This document shows, piece after piece, positions 9,959-13,778 of a stretch of 13,778 nucleotides of DNA; position 1 is the first letter of the stretch, and each line of letters begins with the position of its first letter. This DNA is from Rodentolepis nana. Taxonomy: Eukaryota > Platyhelminthes > Cestoda > Cyclophyllidea > Hymenolepididae. The notes below the pieces were generated by a model, which was not told the DNA's origin, made no database searches, and saw only the letters and a program-made list of their open reading frames with translations. The stretch spans positions 1 through 13,778 of the forward strand of contig UZAE01001343.1 of the NCBI GenBank assembly GCA_900617975.1. The letters are read 5' to 3'. The position numbers were made by a program, and so were the translations under genes.

Positions 9959-10353
9959 GCACACATCGTCATCATCATCATGCGCAAATAAATGTGCATG
10001 TGAGTGGAGATTGAGTAAATAGTTAATTGCAATGTTCCGATGTTTGCAAAAATTCCGTACTCCTTACTGATCTGTACTCATTATTGTGGTGAAATTACAA
10101 TGCCCCAATACCTATTGACTTTTATCCCAAGGTTAGCAAAGTTAACTTCAGTATACGACAAAAAATGGTGACTTCGAAGGTTTCAGCCTTACTATGTGCA
10201 TACGAGAAGGTTTAAGCACAGTGAGTTAATCAAGTCTGAAAGTTTGCCTTGAATATTATTTTCAATTCCTCGCAAACTGAAAATCGATATTTCAGACAAT
10301 TATGGATACTTCAAATCGGGCAGTTTCCAATCCTTCTAAAATGATTCTTTTGA

Positions 10354-10367
10354 GGTGGTTCAGTGGT
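10354..10367 (+). other. tRNA-Gly-like A-box segment
   Basis: GGTGGTTCAGTGGT matches the D-arm and A box of eukaryotic tRNA-Gly, and GTAGAAT follows at 10371-10377 as in that tRNA after a 3-nt insertion. No B box or cloverleaf follows in the next 80 nt, so it is not a tRNA gene. It may be a tRNA-derived retroposon fragment or chance. Confidence 0.25.
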
Positions 10368-11742
10368 GAAGTAGAATGAAGGCAATCTCTTTATTTTTTA
10401 AATCAACTCTTTCAAAGGTTACTTGTAAACTTAAGTGAATGTCCTAAATATTGAAATGTCAGGAGTTGGAAGTCGCAGTGGATGATTGAAAATTACTGCC
10501 ATATAAGACGTTCAGACTAGTAAATTTCGAAGGAACTTAAACATTCCGGCACACCATGCAGTTCTAGGAAGTTATTTCTGGAGGTGACTTGTAACAGGTG
10601 TGCAATTTCAGATCGATATAAGCACCGTTAAAAATAGTCCTACAAAGAACACGGCCACAGGCTATATAACGAAATCCGATAAAACTGTGCGATCTATTTG
10701 ATGGACTGCATAAATTAAAATCGATTTTCAACTATAACTTCACATTGTGTTTGTTAATGACTCTTGCAAAACGAACAAGCCAATCAGTAAACCATTTAGT
10801 GTTAGATAAATATAATTTCGGGACAGATCGAACTTAGAGGTAGGAACAATGGTATGATACTTCATTTTATGAGTTGTCTGTCTAGTGTCTTTTGTCTGTG
10901 AGTTGAGCTTCTATATAACTCCTCAGGAGGAAAGGTTGTGAAGATCTGAGTCAATATGTAAGAATCTGTCACGACTTTGAAACGTGCCTAATCAATGATA
11001 TAAAGTATGACGTAATTACTCAGACCCCATAGAGGAAGTTGATAAGGAAGTGACGAATCAATGCTAGCCTGGTAACCAGACATCTATTAATGAAATTCAT
11101 GATCTTTTTGGAATGGAAATGAAAGTCAATGAATTACAAGTAGCATATGCAAATTACCATGGCTATATCCTCAAATTGATAAAAGGTAGTCTTTAGGCAC
11201 AAACCCCTCAGATCAGCTAAGCTACGCTTTGTTGCCTCCAATCAGAAACAAATCACAGGTTTGGTTGATGCTCATATTTTTGAATGCCGATACATTTGGT
11301 CTATGTACCATGGGAAGTTTACACATATGGAAAGATATTATCGTGCGTGCGCAGTATAAGAGGCGAGCAAAGTTTGGCATCAGATAGGTTATAATTAAGA
11401 TGGTTTGAGGAAGGAGTTTAAATACGCACATTAAAGTGAAATTGAGCTACCAACTACATTAATTCATTTATATAATAGATATATGCGTGTGTATATTGAC
11501 TTTCTTTATTATTTTAAGCTTCTTTGTTATTGTAAGCATCTTTTTCCCTACTGCACTGGATTATCGATAATTGTATTTAATATCTCACACCTGGCTATGG
11601 GTAACAGTCACAATACCAACCATAGATGCAATTATTCCTCCTCCAATGAATGAGTAGTGGTACCCAGCAGGTAAATGAGCATTATAAGACTCTCCTATCA
11701 GTGTTTCTTCTGAATATGATACAGAATTATTACGTCAACAGG

Positions 11743-11755
11743 GTGTCTCAGATAT
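11743..11755. repeat. Left target-site duplication of SINE copy 1
   Basis: GTGTCTCAGATAT here and GTGTCTCAAATAT at 12345-12357 differ at one of 13 positions. They bracket copy 1 exactly at its tail and head. Confidence 0.75.
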
Positions 11756-11787
11756 GATTGATTTCAAATGGCAGGCGTTATGATAGG

Positions 11788-11970
11788 TATCATTAGCCCT
11801 TTAGTTGACTTCGTGCTTCACAGAAAGGAAGAGGAACACCAAAGTGGCAAAAAGTTCACAGAAAGGAAGATAAACATCCAAGTGGTAAAAAGTCCTGATA
11901 TTTATCATTAGCCCTTTAGTTGACTTCAGGCTTCAGAGAAAGGAAGAGGAACACCAAAGTGGCAAAAAGT
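11788..11970. repeat. Direct repeat of about 68 bp inside SINE copy 1
   Basis: The block at about 11788-11855 recurs at about 11901-11970 with few differences. Both run from ATCATTAGCCCTTTAGTTGA to the motif AAAGTGGCAAAAAGT. A third, degenerate copy of the motif lies between them at 11880-11893. Confidence 0.85.
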
Positions 11971-12077
11971 CGAGAGCAGAGACAGTGGAGGGATTAATGA
12001 TTTGCAGATGTTAGAGACAGACACAAAACAGAATAATGATTCACAGATGTAAAGGAGACAGACAAAGGAGGAACACC

Positions 12078-12126
12078 AAAGTGGCAAAAAGTCGAGAGGG
12101 GGGACAGCATCAAAGTGGCAAAAAGT
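12078..12126. repeat. Short tandem duplication inside SINE copy 1
   Basis: AAAGTGGCAAAAAGT followed by CGAGAGGGGGGACAG occurs at 12078 and again at 12112, a 34-bp step. With the copies at 11841, 11880 and 11956 the motif occurs five times in the element. Copy 2 has a single diverged equivalent (CGACTTTCTGCTACTTTGAT on the plus strand). Confidence 0.85.
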
Positions 12127-12344
12127 CGAGAGGGGGGACAGAATAATAATTCACAAACGTAAAAGAGACAGACAGACACAAATGTAGAAAAAAGGTGAGT
12201 ACTATGGAAGTATTCGAATCTGACATACAGTGGGGTCTTGGTAGTTTGAAGTCAGAAGTCAACTGCCAGTTAATAGACTTTTTTGCCGTATGAGTATACG
12301 TTGCCCAGGGTGCACCACGTGGAGGCAAGTCTATCGCACACTCC

Positions 12345-12357
12345 GTGTCTCAAATAT
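12345..12357. repeat. Right target-site duplication of SINE copy 1
   Basis: GTGTCTCAAATAT partners 11743-11755 and abuts the 5' head of the minus-strand element. Confidence 0.75.
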
Positions 12358-12717
12358 TATTACTCATGTCTTTCGACCACTACTCATGTGGATGGTTGGC
12401 ACAGAAACCAATAAGTATGGTTACCGGACAGTTTCTGGAGTTAACATTTACCATAGCTTCTAGACAATATAAGTGGTGGAATAATTACTTTCTACTCTAT
12501 AGCACAATTCCCGTAAATTTAACAGAATAACAGAAATGTTTCACGTGACTGAAAATTGGTATATTTTAGAAAGTGTACTATTTCATTGTTTTGAACTTAA
12601 CTGCGTCTCTCTAATATACGGAAATAGATTCTGCTTAACCTAGGCACAAATTTACTGACAGTTTACTTCGATGCAGAACACTTTAATGGTACTACTAATT
12701 ACCTTTTAGTACACTTA
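12358..12717. other. Spacer between two head-to-head SINE copies
   Basis: Unique-looking sequence with no supported gene. The plus-strand open frame that begins in the target-site duplication (12345-12530) has no ATG at its start and no recognisable peptide. Confidence 0.5.
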
Positions 12718-12732
12718 ATCTTTAATCAAACT
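12718..12732. repeat. Left target-site duplication of SINE copy 2
   Basis: ATCTTTAATCAAACT is repeated exactly at 13060-13074, directly after the tail of the element. Confidence 0.92.
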
Positions 12733-13059
12733 GGGGTGTGCGATAGACTTACCTCCATACTCATACGGCAAAAAAGTCTATAAACCGGCAGTTGACATCT
12801 CACTTCAAACTACAATCAACCCCACTGTATGTATGACCCGACTACTTGTCATATCCGACCCCTTCCACAGCACTCATCTTGCCCTTTTCCATACCTTTGT
12901 GTCTGTCTGCCTCTTTTACATCTGTGAATCGCTCTTCTGCTCCCCACCCCTCGACTTTCTGCTACTTTGATGAACCTTCCCTCTGTGAAGCCCGAAGTCA
13001 GCTAAATGGCTAATGTTAGCTATCGAAACGCCTGCCATTTGAAATAAATAAATAAATAT
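12733..13059 (+). mobile_element. SINE-like retroposon, copy 2
   Basis: A 327-bp element from GGGGTGTGCGATAGACTT to a tail of AAATA-type repeats (13042-13059), bounded by an exact 15-bp target-site duplication. The tail and the duplication length indicate LINE-machinery retroposition. Pol III box candidates are weak: TATCCGACCCC at 12852-12862 is a mutated B box. Relative to copies 1 and 3 it lacks 23 bp containing the palindrome GGTGCACC, so that ACCTCCA joins straight to TACTCATACGG. There is no open reading frame of note. Exact duplications suggest a recent insertion. Confidence 0.9.
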
Positions 13060-13074
13060 ATCTTTAATCAAACT
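13060..13074. repeat. Right target-site duplication of SINE copy 2
   Basis: ATCTTTAATCAAACT, an exact copy of 12718-12732, follows the AAATA tail. Confidence 0.92.
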
Positions 13075-13440
13075 TAGTTAATCTGCTAAACTAGCAGATT
13101 TTCCATCACAAAAGCAGACATAGTTATTGCAGAAAGGAAATCAAAATGTTCTGATTGCGAAGGAATGTATTAAAATTGTATCGCTCCCTTGGAGAATAAA
13201 TGGAAACGAAACAAATTAGTAGCGAAAGGGTATTCATTATGAAAGTAGAAGGAAATTGATAGCGGGGACTCGTTATACAACTCTGCGCTCCTTTTAACTC
13301 ATGTCTGGTCAGCTCGGGAATTAAAACCAAAATTAGCCCACTCCGAGACTTTCTACTGACTCAACAATGATCATATTATTATGACGACTTAAATTCATCT
13401 TTCCATTTTAACTATCATCTCGCTTGGGTAGTAGTCGTCT
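13075..13440. other. Spacer between SINE copy 2 and the C-rich tract
   Basis: No supported gene. The minus-strand open frame at 13124-13330 gives no recognisable peptide. I see no repeat in it. Confidence 0.5.
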
Positions 13441-13497
13441 CCCCCCAAACACCCCCCACACCCCACCCCACCCCACCCCCCACCCGCTCCCACCCAC
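13441..13497. repeat. C-rich simple repeat (G-quadruplex-prone on minus strand)
   Basis: Successive runs of four to six C are separated by single A or short AAA/ACA spacers. The minus strand therefore carries more than four G runs of at least four with short loops, the classic quadruplex pattern. Confidence 0.85.
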
Positions 13498-13537
13498 ATT
13501 GAGAAGGCGGGTGGGTGGTTTAACCACCACCTGGTGG
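13490..13537. repeat. Cluster of short inverted repeats
   Basis: Three small palindromes overlap: CCACCCAC (13490-13497) with GTGGGTGG (13511-13518), GGTGGTT (13514-13520) with AACCACC (13522-13528), and CCACC (13527-13531) with GGTGG (13533-13537). They could form alternative hairpins beside the C-rich tract. Confidence 0.6.
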
Positions 13538-13587
13538 AGCTGCTCATCCCAAAACAAAGCAATATAATCGATTACTTTGAGCTTTGT

Positions 13588-13778
13588 GGGGTGTGCGATA
13601 GACTTACCTCCACGTGGTGCACCCTGGGCAACGTATACTCATACGGCTAAAAAGTCTATTAACTGGCAGTTGACTTCTCATTTTAAACAACCATCACCCC
13701 ACTGCAGGTCATATTCGACTCCTTCACAGTACTCACCGTACCTTTTACCTGCCTTTGTGTCTGTCTGTCTGTCTGTCT
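13588..13778 (+). mobile_element. SINE-like retroposon, copy 3, cut by window end
   Basis: It has the same head as copy 2 (GGGGTGTGCGATAGACTT) and retains the 23-bp block that copy 2 lacks. An A-box-like TGGCAGTTG at 13664-13672 and a B-box-like TATTCGACTCC at 13712-13722, 48 nt apart, give the best Pol III promoter candidate in the family. The visible part ends in a TGTC run (13758-13778), which matches the TGTCTGTC patch inside copies 1 and 2. The 3' half and tail are outside the window. Confidence 0.87.

Larger units (their letters stand above)
9532..11742. other. Intergenic region upstream of the 591-residue gene
   Basis: About 2.2 kb with no supported gene on either strand. Its left part should contain the leader and promoter of the minus-strand gene starting at 9531, but I see no defined core element. 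The open frames at 9703-10032 and 11222-11431 (minus) are low-complexity, and the first reads through the TA microsatellite. Only the microsatellite and an A-box-like match are listed separately. Confidence 0.55.
11756..12344 (-). mobile_element. SINE-like retroposon, copy 1, internally expanded
   Basis: Read on the minus strand it starts GGAGTGTGCGATAGACTT and ends ACGCCTGCCATTTGAAATCA. It shares its head, middle and 3' end with copy 2, and its head with copy 3. At 589 bp it is far longer than copy 2 (327 bp) because blocks in its 3' half are duplicated. A B-box-like GATTCGAATA lies at 12211-12220. No protein is encoded. The open frames at 11994-12179 and 12110-12328 read straight through the repeat and are artefacts. 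The 13-bp duplications with one mismatch suggest an older insertion than copy 2. Confidence 0.85.

Noticed and set aside
9703..10032. 109-codon minus-strand open frame
   Set aside because: It reads through the TA microsatellite and ATC repeats; the composition (Tyr/Ile/Met runs) is not protein-like.
11994..12328. Two minus-strand open frames of 61 and 72 codons
   Set aside because: They lie wholly inside the internally duplicated SINE copy 1 and reflect its pyrimidine-rich repeats.
1..13778. A CRISPR array, bacterial operon or defence system
   Set aside because: There are no spaced direct repeats of that type and no clustered prokaryote-like genes; introns, SINEs and a Golgi enzyme show animal nuclear DNA.

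Overview
The window is AT-rich metazoan nuclear DNA. Genes are split into small exons with GT-AG introns, retroposons are present, and there are no bacterial features. Micro-introns of 42 and 45 nt, one longer intron of 1.36 kb, low GC and tRNA-like SINEs fit an invertebrate such as a flatworm or other helminth. That placement is an inference; nothing in the window proves it.

Layout. Positions 1-1681 hold no recognised exon but contain a tRNA-like SINE (about 436-626). Positions 1682-3848 (minus strand) carry three exons of a beta-1,3-glucuronosyltransferase (GlcAT, B3GAT family, GT43). It runs from the start ATG through the DDD metal site and the probable catalytic Glu. The last coding exon, expected to hold the conserved VWHT segment, is not visible. 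Positions 3869-5295 are intergenic, with one perfect hairpin. Positions 5296-5439 (minus) hold an isolated exon-like open segment with a strong splice donor. Positions 5650-6474 (plus) are a frame-switching, protein-like stretch that I read as a decayed gene. Positions 6904-9531 (minus) hold a complete six-exon gene model for a 591-residue protein that I do not recognise. It has a compact N-terminal part and a long Ser/Pro-rich, probably disordered tail. Positions 9532-11742 show only a TA microsatellite and a lone A-box-like match.

The right end (11743-13778) is a nest of one retroposon family. Copy 1 (minus, 11756-12344) is flanked by an imperfect 13-bp target-site duplication and is swollen by internal duplications. 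Copy 2 (plus, 12733-13059) has an exact 15-bp target-site duplication and an AAATA-type tail. Copy 3 (plus, from 13588) runs off the window. A C-rich, G-quadruplex-prone tract and short palindromes precede copy 3. Copies 1 and 2 lie with their 5' ends facing each other, forming a large inverted repeat.

The two recognisable genes show no functional link to each other. I see no operon, defence system or other multigene system. The most distinctive content is the SINE-like family, the unknown 591-residue gene and the decayed plus-strand gene.
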